Shown piece after piece: positions 32,988-42,796 of a stretch of DNA of 64,000 nt (position 1 is the first letter of the stretch; the number at the start of each line of letters is the position of its first letter). The notes under the pieces were generated by a model. That model saw nothing but the letters and a program-made list of their open reading frames with translations. It did no database searches and had not been told where the DNA came from. The position numbers and the translations under genes are program-made. The DNA comes from JAFGXW01 sp964634385 (GTDB taxonomy: Bacteria; Bacillota_I; Bacilli_A; Izemoplasmatales; Izemoplasmataceae): assembly GCA_964634385.1 (NCBI GenBank), contig CAZWIZ010000002.1, forward strand, positions 1 through 64,000, written 5' to 3'.

Positions 32988-34850
32988 TTACTCACCACGT
33001 TTCAAAATTGTTAACGATAATGGACTTAAAATTATTTTTATTGATTGAGAATATCCATTACATTCAATATCTTTTGTGAATAAATCCTCTCCATTATATA
33101 AATCGGACCCACCATAAATAAGGTAATCACTATTGATTATTTCATAATATTTTCCTTTTCTAGGAACACCAATTAGAAAATCATTATGTACCATTGGTGT
33201 TAAATTTAAAATAACAATAACAAAATCGTTCTTATCTTTAGCATATCTAATAAAAGAAAAAATCGAATGGTTTTTATTATTTGAATCTATCCAAGAAAAT
33301 CCTTTTGGATTATGGTCAAGTTCATAAAGAGATTTATTATTTTTAACAATTATATTCATATCTTTTACAAATTTACTAGCTCCAATATGAATTGGATATT
33401 CTAGTAAATTCCAATCAAGTTCCTCGCCATCTTTCCATTCATGCATTTGAGCAAATTCACCGCCCATAAATAGCAATGTTTTTCCTGGATGAGTAAAAAA
33501 CAACCCCATTAATGCTCGATAATTGGCAAACTTTTGCCAATAATCTCCAGGCATTTTATCAACTAAGGAGTGTTTCCCATGAACAACTTCATCATGAGAT
33601 AAAGGTAAAACATAGTTTTCAGAAAAAGCGTATGTTAATCCGAAAGTAATATTATCATGATGATATTTACGATATATTGGATCTTTTTCAAAATATTCTA
33701 ATGTATCATTCATCCATCCCATATTCCATTTAAAATTAAATCCTAATCCGCCATGATTGACAGGATGAGTCACTTTTGGATATGCTGTCGAATCTTCGGC
33801 AATCAATAAAGTATTATTAAATTCTTTAAAAACCTTTATGCTTAAATTTCTTAAAAAATTAACTGCCCCATCGTTTTGGCCATTATTACTATCTCCTAAA
33901 AAATATATAATATTAGAAACAGCGTCAATTCTAAATCCATCTACATGAAAATATTTCATCCAGTAAAGAGCATTTGATATCAGAAAACTTTGAACTTCGC
34001 CTTTTCCTAAATCAAGATTAGCTGTTCCCCAAACCTCATTTTCTCTTTTCCATTTTTCGCTATATTCATATAATGGTTCTCCATCGAACATATATAATCC
34101 ATGACTATCTTTACAAATATGTCCAGGAACCCAGTCTAAAATAATACTAATATTATTTTGATGACATTGATCAACAAAATACATTAAATCCTTAGGAACT
34201 CCATATCGAGATGTTGCACTATAATAACCAGTTCCTTGGTATCCCCATGATTGATCAAGTGGATGTTCAACAATTGGCATTAATTCGACATGTGTAAACC
34301 CGTTTTCTAATAAATAAGGAATTAATAAATCAACCATTTCATTGTATTTGTGAAAAGTTCCATTTGGTTTTGTCATCCATGTAGCTAAATGAATTTCATA
34401 AATTGACATTTGTGATTCATAAGGATTTTTCTTATTTCGTTCTTGGATAAATTCTGAATCATTCCAATGATAACCTTCTAAATTATAAATTTTGGACATT
34501 GTATCTGGTCTTTCACTACTAAAAAAAGCATAAGGATCACTTTTAAATAATGTTCTGCCATCAAATGTTTTTATTTCATATTTATACATATTCCATTCTT
34601 TTGCTGAAGCAATTAATAAACTCCAAATACCCGTTTCATCAATTTTCTTTAAATTATGAACCCATGACTGATAATCGTTAAATTCACCTAAAACATTAAC
34701 TTCTTTAGCGTGTGGTGCATAAACAGTAAATCGTGTTCCTAAAAATTTACCTTGATTATCATATTCTAAGTGCGCACCAAAAATACGGTATGCATCATAA
34801 AGTTTTCCTTGATTAAAAAAATAAAGGTCCTCTTTGCTAATTATTTTCAT
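32988..34850 (-). CDS. glgB: 1,4-alpha-glucan branching enzyme
   Basis: GlgB introduces alpha-1,6 branches into glycogen. The 620 residues comprise an N-terminal carbohydrate-binding module (CBM48-like, AHAKEVNVLGEFNDYQSW) and a GH13 barrel. The nucleophile Asp is in VDGFRIDAVSN (about residue 309), the acid/base Glu in LIAEDSTA (about 351), and the third Asp in LSHDEVVHGKHS. A C-terminal beta domain follows. The ATG overlaps the end of recX by 14 bases, so glycogen synthesis genes are translationally linked to the upstream housekeeping genes. Confidence 0.97.
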   Translation of the reverse strand: MKIISKEDLYFFNQGKLYDAYRIFGAHLEYDNQGKFLGTRFTVYAPHAKEVNVLGEFNDYQSWVHNLKKIDETGIWSLLIASAKEWNMYKYEIKTFDGRTLFKSDPYAFFSSERPDTMSKIYNLEGYHWNDSEFIQERNKKNPYESQMSIYEIHLATWMTKPNGTFHKYNEMVDLLIPYLLENGFTHVELMPIVEHPLDQSWGYQGTGYYSATSRYGVPKDLMYFVDQCHQNNISIILDWVPGHICKDSHGLYMFDGEPLYEYSEKWKRENEVWGTANLDLGKGEVQSFLISNALYWMKYFHVDGFRIDAVSNIIYFLGDSNNGQNDGAVNFLRNLSIKVFKEFNNTLLIAEDSTAYPKVTHPVNHGGLGFNFKWNMGWMNDTLEYFEKDPIYRKYHHDNITFGLTYAFSENYVLPLSHDEVVHGKHSLVDKMPGDYWQKFANYRALMGLFFTHPGKTLLFMGGEFAQMHEWKDGEELDWNLLEYPIHIGASKFVKDMNIIVKNNKSLYELDHNPKGFSWIDSNNKNHSIFSFIRYAKDKNDFVIVILNLTPMVHNDFLIGVPRKGKYYEIINSDYLIYGGSDLYNGEDLFTKDIECNGYSQSIKIILSPLSLTILKRGE

Positions 34851-35646
34851 ACAGAATACCTTCTTTCACCTTTTTCTTGATGAGTTCATAATCAAATCCT
34901 TTACTAATTAATGATTTAATTATTTTAGTTTTATCTTCATATTTAGATAAATCATATTTTTTTGTTAAAATAGTTAATTCTTTTTTTATTAATGACTCTT
35001 CATCAATAACTTCTTTTATTTGTTCTTTGTTAGATATTAAACATGATTCAATAATGTTCAATGAAAATCCTTTGGTAACTAATTTACGCTTAAGAGATAA
35101 ATATGCTTTTTGATAAGTCTTTTTGATTTTAAATTTAGTTTCATTTTTAATAATTTGATTAATTTTATCATATTGGTATTTTTCAGTAAATTTAATTAGG
35201 TGTTGATCTATTAAATCATAATGAACACCTTTTAAAATTAATTTTTCTTTAATATACCCTGGTCCAACTAAATCATATTCTAGTTTTTCATTAAGATATG
35301 TTCTAACATAAAAATCATCATTTAAATATTTATCATCTTTAAGTCTTTTGATAACTTTATTTATTAAGTCCTCGTCTTTTATTTCTTTTCTTAAACGCTT
35401 TTTTACTTCACTAATAGTTCTCATTTTAAAATCAATAAAAACTAAAGCTTTTTCATATAGAAAATCTTCTATTTTAACTAAAGAAATTGTTTTATATTCA
35501 TTTTGTGTTAATTCTCTTGGAGTTAAAAGATTATATTTAATAATAATATTTTCTGAGACAAGATGTTTTTCTTCAACTTCGTTAATTTTTATTGTAAGTA
35601 GATAATGATTTTTTTTTGTACGTGTTATTTCAATTAACTTAATCAT
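34837..35646 (-). CDS. recX: Regulatory protein RecX
   Basis: RecX binds RecA filaments and limits recombination. The 269 residues are within the range of Gram-positive RecX. They show three-helix RecX repeats: ALVFIDFKMRTISEVKKRLRKE, LKDDKYLNDDFYVRTYLNEKL, and YIKEKLILKGVHYDLIDQHL, with further repeats up to the C-terminus. It overlaps ctpA upstream and glgB downstream by a few bases each. recA is not in the window. The location between a protease and glycogen genes gives no clue to its function, so assignment is by family. Confidence 0.88.
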   Translation of the reverse strand: MIKLIEITRTKKNHYLLTIKINEVEEKHLVSENIIIKYNLLTPRELTQNEYKTISLVKIEDFLYEKALVFIDFKMRTISEVKKRLRKEIKDEDLINKVIKRLKDDKYLNDDFYVRTYLNEKLEYDLVGPGYIKEKLILKGVHYDLIDQHLIKFTEKYQYDKINQIIKNETKFKIKKTYQKAYLSLKRKLVTKGFSLNIIESCLISNKEQIKEVIDEESLIKKELTILTKKYDLSKYEDKTKIIKSLISKGFDYELIKKKVKEGILYENN

Positions 35647-37069
35647 TTAAAAAATTATCAATTGCTGCTTGAAGTTGTGTGTCGTTTAATAAATCATCTT
35701 GATATGCATCAAGTGCTTCATTAATAAAAACTAAAGTATCACTATCAATATTTCCCGTCTCAGTTAAAGCATGTATTGCTTGTATATCTAGTATAGCTAA
35801 TTTAGTAGCATTATCAAAATATCCATCATATCTAACTGTGTATCCCATCGTATTTAAAATTAATTGGATATTAGCTATTCTTGGATCAACTGTATCATAT
35901 AAAATAGCATTTTCATCTCCAGTTAAAAAAACTTTATATGCTAATTCAATATCCGTTAAATCAACAATAACATCTGGAACAATTCCATCTGTTCCACCAT
36001 CATAATGAACCCAGTTACCATCAGTTGTGAACCATTTACCTATTGTTATATGTAAACTATCTCCAACTGTAGAAGTAATTGAAACATCTCGTTGCATTGT
36101 TCCTTTTCCAAAAGTAGTTTTTCCAATAATAGGATACCCTCCATGCTCTTGCATTGCACTTGCGAATACTTCGCTAGCTGATGCGCTATTTTCATTTACT
36201 AATGTAACTATTTCATATTCTCTCGGTTCTGTTCTAGTTGCGTAATAATCATCTCTTTTAAATTCGCCATTATTAAAATATTCTGTCGAAAACATTGGTC
36301 TTCCATCATCAACTAAGAACTGTCTAAGCATATTTAAAACAGTTGCTAAATGCCCTCCACCGTTGTCTCTTAAATCAACAATTAATCCATCAATTCCTTG
36401 TGTTTCTAAATCAGCTAACCCATTAACAAATAGATTTACTGTTTCATCTCCAAATGTTGTGACTTTGATATATCCAATTGTTTGATCACCTCTAACAAAA
36501 GAATCTACAAAAACAGTAGCGCTATCAATTACACTTCTTGTCATTGTTAAATTAATTAATTCTGTAAATCCATTTCTAACTATACCTATTGTTACATCCG
36601 TTCCTTCATCACCAATAATTTTACCTACTATTTCATAAAAAGGTAAATTTAAAATTGATTCTCCATCAACTTCACTAATTAAATCATTTACCCTTACTCC
36701 TGCTTCGTCAGCTGGACCATCATCTTTTACAGATTCAACAATTAAATATCCTTCAAAATATCTAACTGTAATTCCAATTCCAACATATGTTTCTCCAAAT
36801 CCTTGTTGGTATTGCGATGATTCTTCATAGTCAAAATATGTTGTAAAAGGATCATCTAAAGATGAAATCATTCCATCGATTGCTCCGTCTAATAATTCAT
36901 CTCTCGATGGTTGAGTATAATGGTTTTCCATTAATTCATTTAAAACTTCTAAAAAGGTTGCATCTTCTATTTCTTCTGAATTTGAAACATTCGCTGTTAT
37001 TGTTCCAACAAAATAACTTGATATAATAGCCGCTATAAATGTTACAATAATTACAATTTTCTTAGGCAT
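35639..37069 (-). CDS. ctpA: C-terminal processing peptidase, S41 family
   Basis: This serine protease with a Ser-Lys dyad acts outside the membrane on C-terminal tails of exported proteins. The 476 residues have an N-terminal membrane anchor (about residues 4-24). A PDZ domain follows (about 95-170, GIGITVRYFEGYLIVESV). The S41 catalytic core has the serine in ENSASASEVFASAMQEH (about 295) and the lysine in IIGKTTFGKGTMQ (about 320). A C-terminal peptidoglycan-binding-like domain completes it. The gene abuts the YitT gene upstream (1-base overlap) and overlaps recX downstream. Confidence 0.93.
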   Translation of the reverse strand: MPKKIVIIVTFIAAIISSYFVGTITANVSNSEEIEDATFLEVLNELMENHYTQPSRDELLDGAIDGMISSLDDPFTTYFDYEESSQYQQGFGETYVGIGITVRYFEGYLIVESVKDDGPADEAGVRVNDLISEVDGESILNLPFYEIVGKIIGDEGTDVTIGIVRNGFTELINLTMTRSVIDSATVFVDSFVRGDQTIGYIKVTTFGDETVNLFVNGLADLETQGIDGLIVDLRDNGGGHLATVLNMLRQFLVDDGRPMFSTEYFNNGEFKRDDYYATRTEPREYEIVTLVNENSASASEVFASAMQEHGGYPIIGKTTFGKGTMQRDVSITSTVGDSLHITIGKWFTTDGNWVHYDGGTDGIVPDVIVDLTDIELAYKVFLTGDENAILYDTVDPRIANIQLILNTMGYTVRYDGYFDNATKLAILDIQAIHALTETGNIDSDTLVFINEALDAYQDDLLNDTQLQAAIDNFLND

Positions 37070-37953
37070 TATTCATCACTCTCTCTTTCTTCAAAATCGC
37101 CTTGAATTTCTGTGGCTGGTGTAACATATACAAATGCATTTTCATCTATTCTGGCGATAATGTTTCTCACCAAGTAATATTCTGATCTTGTTATTACTGT
37201 TACAAGCATTGTTTTTTTAGTTTTTGAATATCCACCTTTTATTTCAATTTCAGTAACTCCGCGATAAACAGCATTATATATTGATTCTTTTATTTCTTCT
37301 GGAAAATCAGTAATAATTTGAACTGCTTTTTTAGAATTACTACCTACAATTACCATATCAGCAACTTTACCACTTATAAACATTGTAATAACTGCGTAAA
37401 GACCTGTGACAATTCCATAATCGTTATAAAAAACAATAACACCTAATAAAATAACAAACCCATCAACAATATAAATTGAAGCACTGAGTGATAATTTTAA
37501 ATGTTTATGTAATATTTTAATAGGAATATCAGTTCCTCCACTTGTTCCTCCATATTTAATTACTAATCCAAATCCAAGCCCTAAAAAGAATCCTCCAAAA
37601 GTTACAGCTAAAACATAATCATTTCCAAGGTCAATTTCTGGTGATAAATTTTCAAAAAGATATAACGTTATCGGAAATAAAATAGAACCATATATACTTT
37701 TAATAAACACTTTTTTACCTAGAAATATTAAAGCTATTACCAATAAAACCATATTGAAAGCGAAAACAACATAAGATAGTTTTATTCCATATAATTTGTT
37801 AAATACTAATCCAAGTCCACTAACTCCTCCAGTAACTAGTTCTGCCGGAAACAAAAAATAATAAAATCCTAATACCATTAAGATAATCCCAATAGTTATC
37901 ATTCCATATTGCTCAATTTTACTTATCTTTCGTATTTTTTTATGTTTGAACAT
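37069..37953 (-). CDS. YitT family membrane protein (DUF2179)
   Basis: This 294-residue protein has five to six N-terminal helices and a soluble C-terminal DUF2179 domain of about 80 residues (YRGVTEIEIKGGYSKTKKTMLVTVITRSE). GVSGLGLVFNKL and KYGGTSGGTDI lie in the membrane part, as in the YitT family. Its function is not established. The gene touches prfB (start and stop share position 37953) and ctpA, so it is part of a closely packed run from prfB to glgC. Confidence 0.9.
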   Translation of the reverse strand: MFKHKKIRKISKIEQYGMITIGIILMVLGFYYFLFPAELVTGGVSGLGLVFNKLYGIKLSYVVFAFNMVLLVIALIFLGKKVFIKSIYGSILFPITLYLFENLSPEIDLGNDYVLAVTFGGFFLGLGFGLVIKYGGTSGGTDIPIKILHKHLKLSLSASIYIVDGFVILLGVIVFYNDYGIVTGLYAVITMFISGKVADMVIVGSNSKKAVQIITDFPEEIKESIYNAVYRGVTEIEIKGGYSKTKKTMLVTVITRSEYYLVRNIIARIDENAFVYVTPATEIQGDFEERESDE

Positions 37954-39056
37954 TATTTTCCACCTCTTACAAGCATTTTTAAATATCCGTAAATAAACAT
38001 AGTAATATCCCCATCTAAGACTTTATTTACTTGGCTTGTTTCAATATTAGTACGATGATCTTTCACCATCGAATAAGGATGCATTACATAACTTCTAATT
38101 TGTGATCCAAAAGATATTAAAGAACTATTTAAACGATAACTTGATATTTCTTCTTTTTTCTTTTCTAATTCTAACTGATATAATTTTGCTTTTAATATTT
38201 TCATTGCTTTATCTCTATTTTTAAATTGTGATCTTTCATTTTGAACATTGACAACTAACTTTGTAGGTAAATGTGTAATTCTAACTGCTGAATCAGTTGT
38301 ATTAACACTTTGTCCTCCTGCTCCACTTGATCTAAATGTATCTATTTTTAAATCTTTTTCATTTATTTCAACATCAATTGAATCATCAATTTCAGGAATA
38401 ACAATTACTCCCGCAAAACTTGTATGTCTTCTCCCACCTGAATCAAAAGGACTAATTCTTACTAAACGGTGAACTCCATTTTCAGCTTTAAGATAACCAT
38501 AGGCATGCTCTCCTCTTAAAGTAAATGTAACACTTTTAAGTCCTGCTTCTTCCCCATTTTGATAATCGAGTAATTCAAATTCATAATCTTCTGTTTCTCC
38601 ATAACGTTTATACATTCTAAAAAGCATTTCTGCCCAGTCTTGAGATTCAGTTCCTCCGGCTCCTGGATGTATTTCGATAATGGCGTTAAGTTTATCATTT
38701 TCGTCAACTAATAATAATTCAACACTAAGTTTGTTAGCTTTATTTTTTAGTTTTTTACTTAACAAAATAAATTCATCAATCATATCTTCATCTTGTGTTA
38801 TAAATTCATAAACAATTTGAAGTTCTTCATATAAATCTTTAAGTGATTTCATTCCATCTTGTTTATTTTGAAGTATTTTTAATTCTTTTACTATTTTTTG
38901 TGCTTTTTGAGAATCACTCCAAAAATCTTGATCACATGTTATTTGATCAAGTTTTTTAATTTCATTATCTAAACTTTTTAAATCAATCATTGATACAACT
39001 TCTTGATAAAGTTTAGTAAGTTCTTTAAACTCCATTTTGATTTCTGAATTTTGCAT
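37953..39056 (-). CDS. prfB: Peptide chain release factor 2, no frameshift
   Basis: RF2 ends translation at TGA and TAA. The roughly 367-residue product has an N-terminal helical domain and the catalytic GGQ in SSGAGGQSVN (about residue 245). TDSAVRITHLPT and the C-terminal GYLKMLVRG follow. The SPF-type stop-recognition segment reads HRLVRISPFDSGGRRHTSFA. The reading frame is continuous from the ATG at 39056 (AGGTGA before it), without the TGA and +1 shift that regulates prfB in most bacteria. Its presence shows that TGA is a stop codon in this organism. It follows secA, as in Bacillus. Confidence 0.96.
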   Translation of the reverse strand: MQNSEIKMEFKELTKLYQEVVSMIDLKSLDNEIKKLDQITCDQDFWSDSQKAQKIVKELKILQNKQDGMKSLKDLYEELQIVYEFITQDEDMIDEFILLSKKLKNKANKLSVELLLVDENDKLNAIIEIHPGAGGTESQDWAEMLFRMYKRYGETEDYEFELLDYQNGEEAGLKSVTFTLRGEHAYGYLKAENGVHRLVRISPFDSGGRRHTSFAGVIVIPEIDDSIDVEINEKDLKIDTFRSSGAGGQSVNTTDSAVRITHLPTKLVVNVQNERSQFKNRDKAMKILKAKLYQLELEKKKEEISSYRLNSSLISFGSQIRSYVMHPYSMVKDHRTNIETSQVNKVLDGDITMFIYGYLKMLVRGGK

Positions 39057-39073
39057 TATATCACCTGTAGAAA

Positions 39074-39095
39074 GACTCAAGATTTCTCTTGAGTC
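39074..39095 (-). terminator. Hairpin between secA and prfB
   Basis: GACTCAAGA pairs with TCTTGAGTC around a four-base loop, with a short T-run after it on the minus strand. It is probably a weak terminator or attenuator. Confidence 0.6.
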
Positions 39096-39101
39096 AGTAT
39101 T

Positions 39102-41603
39102 TTATCTTCCATGACAGTTTTTATATTTTTTACCAGAACCACATGGGCATGGATCATTTCGTCCTATTTTTTTTGAAACACGTGGTTTTCTTTTAGTTTT
39201 TTCTTCTTTTCCCGAAGATGTTGAAGTTGGCTTAGCAACTTGCACACGTTGTAAGTTATCTCTAATAACAGCTCTTAAAACATATTTAGTAACATTGTCT
39301 TCAATATTTAATACCATATCATTAAACATTTTAAACCCGATTTCTTGATATTCACGAAGTGGGTTAACTTGTGCGTATGATTGAAGTCCAATTCCTTGTC
39401 TTAATTCACTCATTTGGTCAATATGTTGAACCCAATAAGTATCTACTACTCTCAAAACAACTACTTTTAAGAATTCATTGAATTTATCACTTGTGAATTT
39501 TTCGATTTTATTTTTAATATCATCGTTAACTAATTCCATAATATAATTATATACATCTTCTGGAGTACCTTCTAATTTAGATATTGATACCATTCCAGGA
39601 GCCAAATAACGTCCATTAAGAACTTTATATAGTTCATCACGATTTACTGTAGGTGTTTTATCATCAATATTAATTTGATTGTTGATTAATTTATTAATAG
39701 TTCTTTCAACCATTCCGTTAACTATATCTATAATAGAATTTAAAAATAAAATATCTCTTCTTTGTCCATAAATAATTTCTCTTTGTTTTCTTAAAACTTC
39801 ATCATATTGTAAAACTGTTTTACGACGATCAAAGTTATTACCTTCAATTTGAAGTTGTGCTCTTTCAACCATTCTGCTAAACATTTTATAATCAATTGGA
39901 GCTTCTTCATTTGTTTTTTTACTTCCAGTGAGCATTTCCATTTGTCGTTTGAAACGGTCTCCTCCAAATCTTTTCATTAAATCATCTTCTGCGGATAAAA
40001 AGAATCTAGAAAATCCTGGATCTCCTTGTCGTCCTGATCTACCACGTAGCTGATTATCAATACGACGTGACTCATGTCTTTCTGTACCTAGTACAGCGAG
40101 TCCACCGAGTTCAACAACGCCTTCACCAAGTTTAATATCTGTCCCACGTCCAGCCATATTAGTAGCAATTGTTACTGCATATTTTTGTCCAGCTTTTTCA
40201 ACTATTTCAGCTTCTCTTTCATGTTGTTTTGCATTTAAAACATTGTGTTTAACACCTCTTCTTTTTAATAATTTAGAAAGTAGTTCTGAGGTTTCAATAG
40301 AAATAGTACCTACAAGCATTGGTTGTCCTAGTTTATGTCTTATATCAATCTCTTTTGCAATAGCGTTATATTTAGCTTTCATTGTAGCAAAAATTAAATC
40401 ATTTGAATCATCTCTTATTAATGGTTTATTAGTAGGTATTTCAATAACTAACATATTATAAATATTTCTAAATTCTTCTTCTTCTGTTTTTGCAGTACCT
40501 GTCATTCCAGAAAGTTTTTTATACATTCTAAATAAATTTTGGAAAGTAATAGTAGCAAGAGTAGATGTTTCTTTTTTAACTTCAACACCTTCTTTAGCTT
40601 CCAATGCTTGATGAAGACCTTCACTAAATTGTCTTCCGTGCATTAATCTTCCTGTAAAACCATCAACGATAATTACTTTGTTATCTTGAACAACATAATC
40701 AACATCTCTATCCATTGTATAATTCGCTTTTAAAGCATTATTAATGCTGTGTAACAATCCAACATTTTGGATATCGTACAGGTTTTCTACATTAAAATAA
40801 TTTTCAGCACGAAACATTCCATGATGACTCAAAGTTACACTTTTTGCTTTTATATCAATATCATAGTCTTCTTCATCTAAAATTCTAGCAAAAGCTTGAG
40901 CATGTAAATATTGACTAGCAACGCTTTTTGCTCCGCCTGAGATAATTAATGGTGTTCGTGCTTCATCAATTAAGATGGAATCGACTTCATCAATTATAGC
41001 GTAATTTAATGGTCTTTGAGTAATTTGTTCTTTATAAATCACCATATGGTCTCTTAAATAATCAAACCCAATTTCATTATTTGTTGAATATAAGATATCG
41101 CATTTATATGCTTCTCTTTTTTCTTCCTTAGAAAGAATTCTTTGATTTAATCCAACAGTTAATCCGAGCCATCTAAAAAGATCTCCAATCTCTCCATTTG
41201 CTTCACGTCCTGCTAAGTATTCATTTACAGTAACAATATGAACGCCTTTTCCTTCTAACGCATTTAAATACGCAGGCATTACCGCGGTTAAGGTTTTCCC
41301 TTCACCTGTTCTCATTTCTGCAATATTCCCTTGATGGATTGTTACTGCGCCCATAATTTGCACTCTAAAGGGAGTCATCTTTAAAAATCTTGTTGATGCT
41401 TCTCTAACAGTTGCGAATGCCTCAACTAGTAATTTATCTAATGTTTCTCCATTTTTAAATCTTTCTTTAAACCAATCTGTTTTAGCTTTCAATTCCTCGT
41501 CAGATAATTTTGAATACTCACTTTCAAGTGCAATTACTTGATCTGCGATTACTCCTAATCTTTTCACTTCTTTTCGAGAAATATTAAAAAAATTCTTAAA
41601 CAA
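39102..41603 (-). CDS. secA: Protein translocase ATPase SecA
   Basis: SecA drives protein export through SecYEG by ATP hydrolysis. The roughly 833 residues show Walker A in MRTGEGKTL (about residue 100), the DEVDSILIDEARTPLIISG motor motif, and NMAGRGTDIKLGEGV. GLQSYAQVNPLREYQEIG lies in the scaffold. The C-terminal zinc-binding SEC-C motif CPCGSGKKYKNCH is intact. I place the start at a TTG at 41603, eight bases after GAGG; the longer frame's GTG overlaps the ribosome site. It lies between hpf and prfB, the Bacillus order. Confidence 0.97.
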   Translation of the reverse strand: MFKNFFNISRKEVKRLGVIADQVIALESEYSKLSDEELKAKTDWFKERFKNGETLDKLLVEAFATVREASTRFLKMTPFRVQIMGAVTIHQGNIAEMRTGEGKTLTAVMPAYLNALEGKGVHIVTVNEYLAGREANGEIGDLFRWLGLTVGLNQRILSKEEKREAYKCDILYSTNNEIGFDYLRDHMVIYKEQITQRPLNYAIIDEVDSILIDEARTPLIISGGAKSVASQYLHAQAFARILDEEDYDIDIKAKSVTLSHHGMFRAENYFNVENLYDIQNVGLLHSINNALKANYTMDRDVDYVVQDNKVIIVDGFTGRLMHGRQFSEGLHQALEAKEGVEVKKETSTLATITFQNLFRMYKKLSGMTGTAKTEEEEFRNIYNMLVIEIPTNKPLIRDDSNDLIFATMKAKYNAIAKEIDIRHKLGQPMLVGTISIETSELLSKLLKRRGVKHNVLNAKQHEREAEIVEKAGQKYAVTIATNMAGRGTDIKLGEGVVELGGLAVLGTERHESRRIDNQLRGRSGRQGDPGFSRFFLSAEDDLMKRFGGDRFKRQMEMLTGSKKTNEEAPIDYKMFSRMVERAQLQIEGNNFDRRKTVLQYDEVLRKQREIIYGQRRDILFLNSIIDIVNGMVERTINKLINNQINIDDKTPTVNRDELYKVLNGRYLAPGMVSISKLEGTPEDVYNYIMELVNDDIKNKIEKFTSDKFNEFLKVVVLRVVDTYWVQHIDQMSELRQGIGLQSYAQVNPLREYQEIGFKMFNDMVLNIEDNVTKYVLRAVIRDNLQRVQVAKPTSTSSGKEEKTKRKPRVSKKIGRNDPCPCGSGKKYKNCHGR

Positions 41604-41693
41604 TTTAACCACCTCATTATTGTCATTTATATAATATCATAATTTATCTTCATTATACAGTTTAATTTTCTCCTATATAATATCATAATATAG

Positions 41694-41720
41694 CAAAAAA
41701 AATGCGCCAAAGCGCATTTT
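41694..41720 (-). terminator. Terminator of hpf
   Basis: On the minus strand AAAATGCGC pairs with GCGCATTTT and is followed by a T-run, between hpf and secA. Confidence 0.88.
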
Positions 41721-41723
41721 AAA

Positions 41724-42260
41724 TTATTCTGTTTCGATAACACCATATTTCCCATCTTCTCTTAAATACGAAACATTAACTTTGTTAGTGTCTTCGTCTC
41801 TAAATATAAAGAAATCATGTCCAAGCATCTCCATAGCGATAATTCCCTCGTGCACACTCATGCGATCGAGTATAATGCTCTTTTTTCTAACCGGAGAAAT
41901 TAATTCTCTTTCTAAAGCTTCTAAATCCAAACTATCTGTGAAAATGTCACTAACTCCTTCTTTCTTTTGTAAACTTCTAGTAATTTTTGTTTTATTTTTT
42001 CTGATTTGGGATTCAAGTTTGTCAATTGTAAGATCAATAGCGGCATACATGTCATTGTTGCTAACTTCAGCTCTCATGGTATAGAACTTAGTAGGTATAG
42101 TCACTTCAACTTTATGATGATCTTTATAGATTTTACATACAACGAATGCATCTAACTCTTCTTTAAAATATCTTTCAATTTTAATGAGTTTATCTGTAGC
42201 ATAAGACTCGATGGCATCAGTTACTTCAAATCCGTTTTTACCACGCACTTGTACTTTCAT
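41724..42260 (-). CDS. hpf: Ribosome hibernation promoting factor, long form
   Basis: Long HPF dimerises ribosomes into inactive 100S particles in slow growth. The 178 residues have the N-terminal ribosome-binding beta-alpha domain (MKVQVRGKNGFEVTDAIESY, with the KIERYFKE region) and the C-terminal dimerisation domain (IILDRMSVHEGIIAMEMLGHDFFIFRD, about residues 128-155). This is the long type found in Gram-positives. An AAGGGAGATGA region supplies the ribosome site. It lies upstream of secA, as in Bacillus. Confidence 0.95.
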   Translation of the reverse strand: MKVQVRGKNGFEVTDAIESYATDKLIKIERYFKEELDAFVVCKIYKDHHKVEVTIPTKFYTMRAEVSNNDMYAAIDLTIDKLESQIRKNKTKITRSLQKKEGVSDIFTDSLDLEALERELISPVRKKSIILDRMSVHEGIIAMEMLGHDFFIFRDEDTNKVNVSYLREDGKYGVIETE

Positions 42261-42340
42261 TAAATCATCTCCCTTAATTTTGTATATTTTTATTATACCA
42301 CATTATTAAAAAAAACATTAGAAAATGATAATGAAATTTT

Positions 42341-42748
42341 CTAATTATTTTCATTAAATACTGTCTCCATACGAAAATATTGAATAGAAATAATTAACAC
42401 TGCTAAATGTGAAAGTGAAAATAATATTTGTTTATCACTAAAATTGAATCTATCAAATAATCCCTTTTCATAAAGTATAATTATTGACCAATCTTTGTTT
42501 AGCATATTTCGCTCTAATAATATATGCATATATTCAAACTCTAAATAATCAATATTAAAGGAAGGATTCAATTCAAAAAATAAATAATCATAATAAATTA
42601 ATTTTTCATCAAAAGGAAACGCTTCTCTGTCATTATTAATAATTAGATTTTTTACACAATTAGTATGAACAGTATAGTTTGATTTGAAAATATTATCAAA
42701 ACTTATTTTTTCATATAAATCCTTATTGCATATTTTACATTTACTCAT
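42341..42748 (-). CDS. Small protein with an N-terminal CxxC motif, possible ComFC relic
   Basis: The roughly 135-residue product starts SKCKICNKDLYEK and has a further Cys in HTNCVKNL, a possible zinc site. The rest is rich in aromatic and acidic residues, with no phosphoribosyltransferase motif. In Bacillus the gene before hpf is comFC, whose product begins with a similar zinc ribbon and continues with a PRTase domain. This could be a shortened or highly diverged ComFC, but it may be unrelated. The ATG at 42748 follows GAGGTG. Confidence 0.55.
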   Translation of the reverse strand: MSKCKICNKDLYEKISFDNIFKSNYTVHTNCVKNLIINNDREAFPFDEKLIYYDYLFFELNPSFNIDYLEFEYMHILLERNMLNKDWSIIILYEKGLFDRFNFSDKQILFSLSHLAVLIISIQYFRMETVFNENN

Positions 42749-42796
42749 TAAGAACACCTCATAAATATAATACTTATAAGATGTTGATTTTTATTT

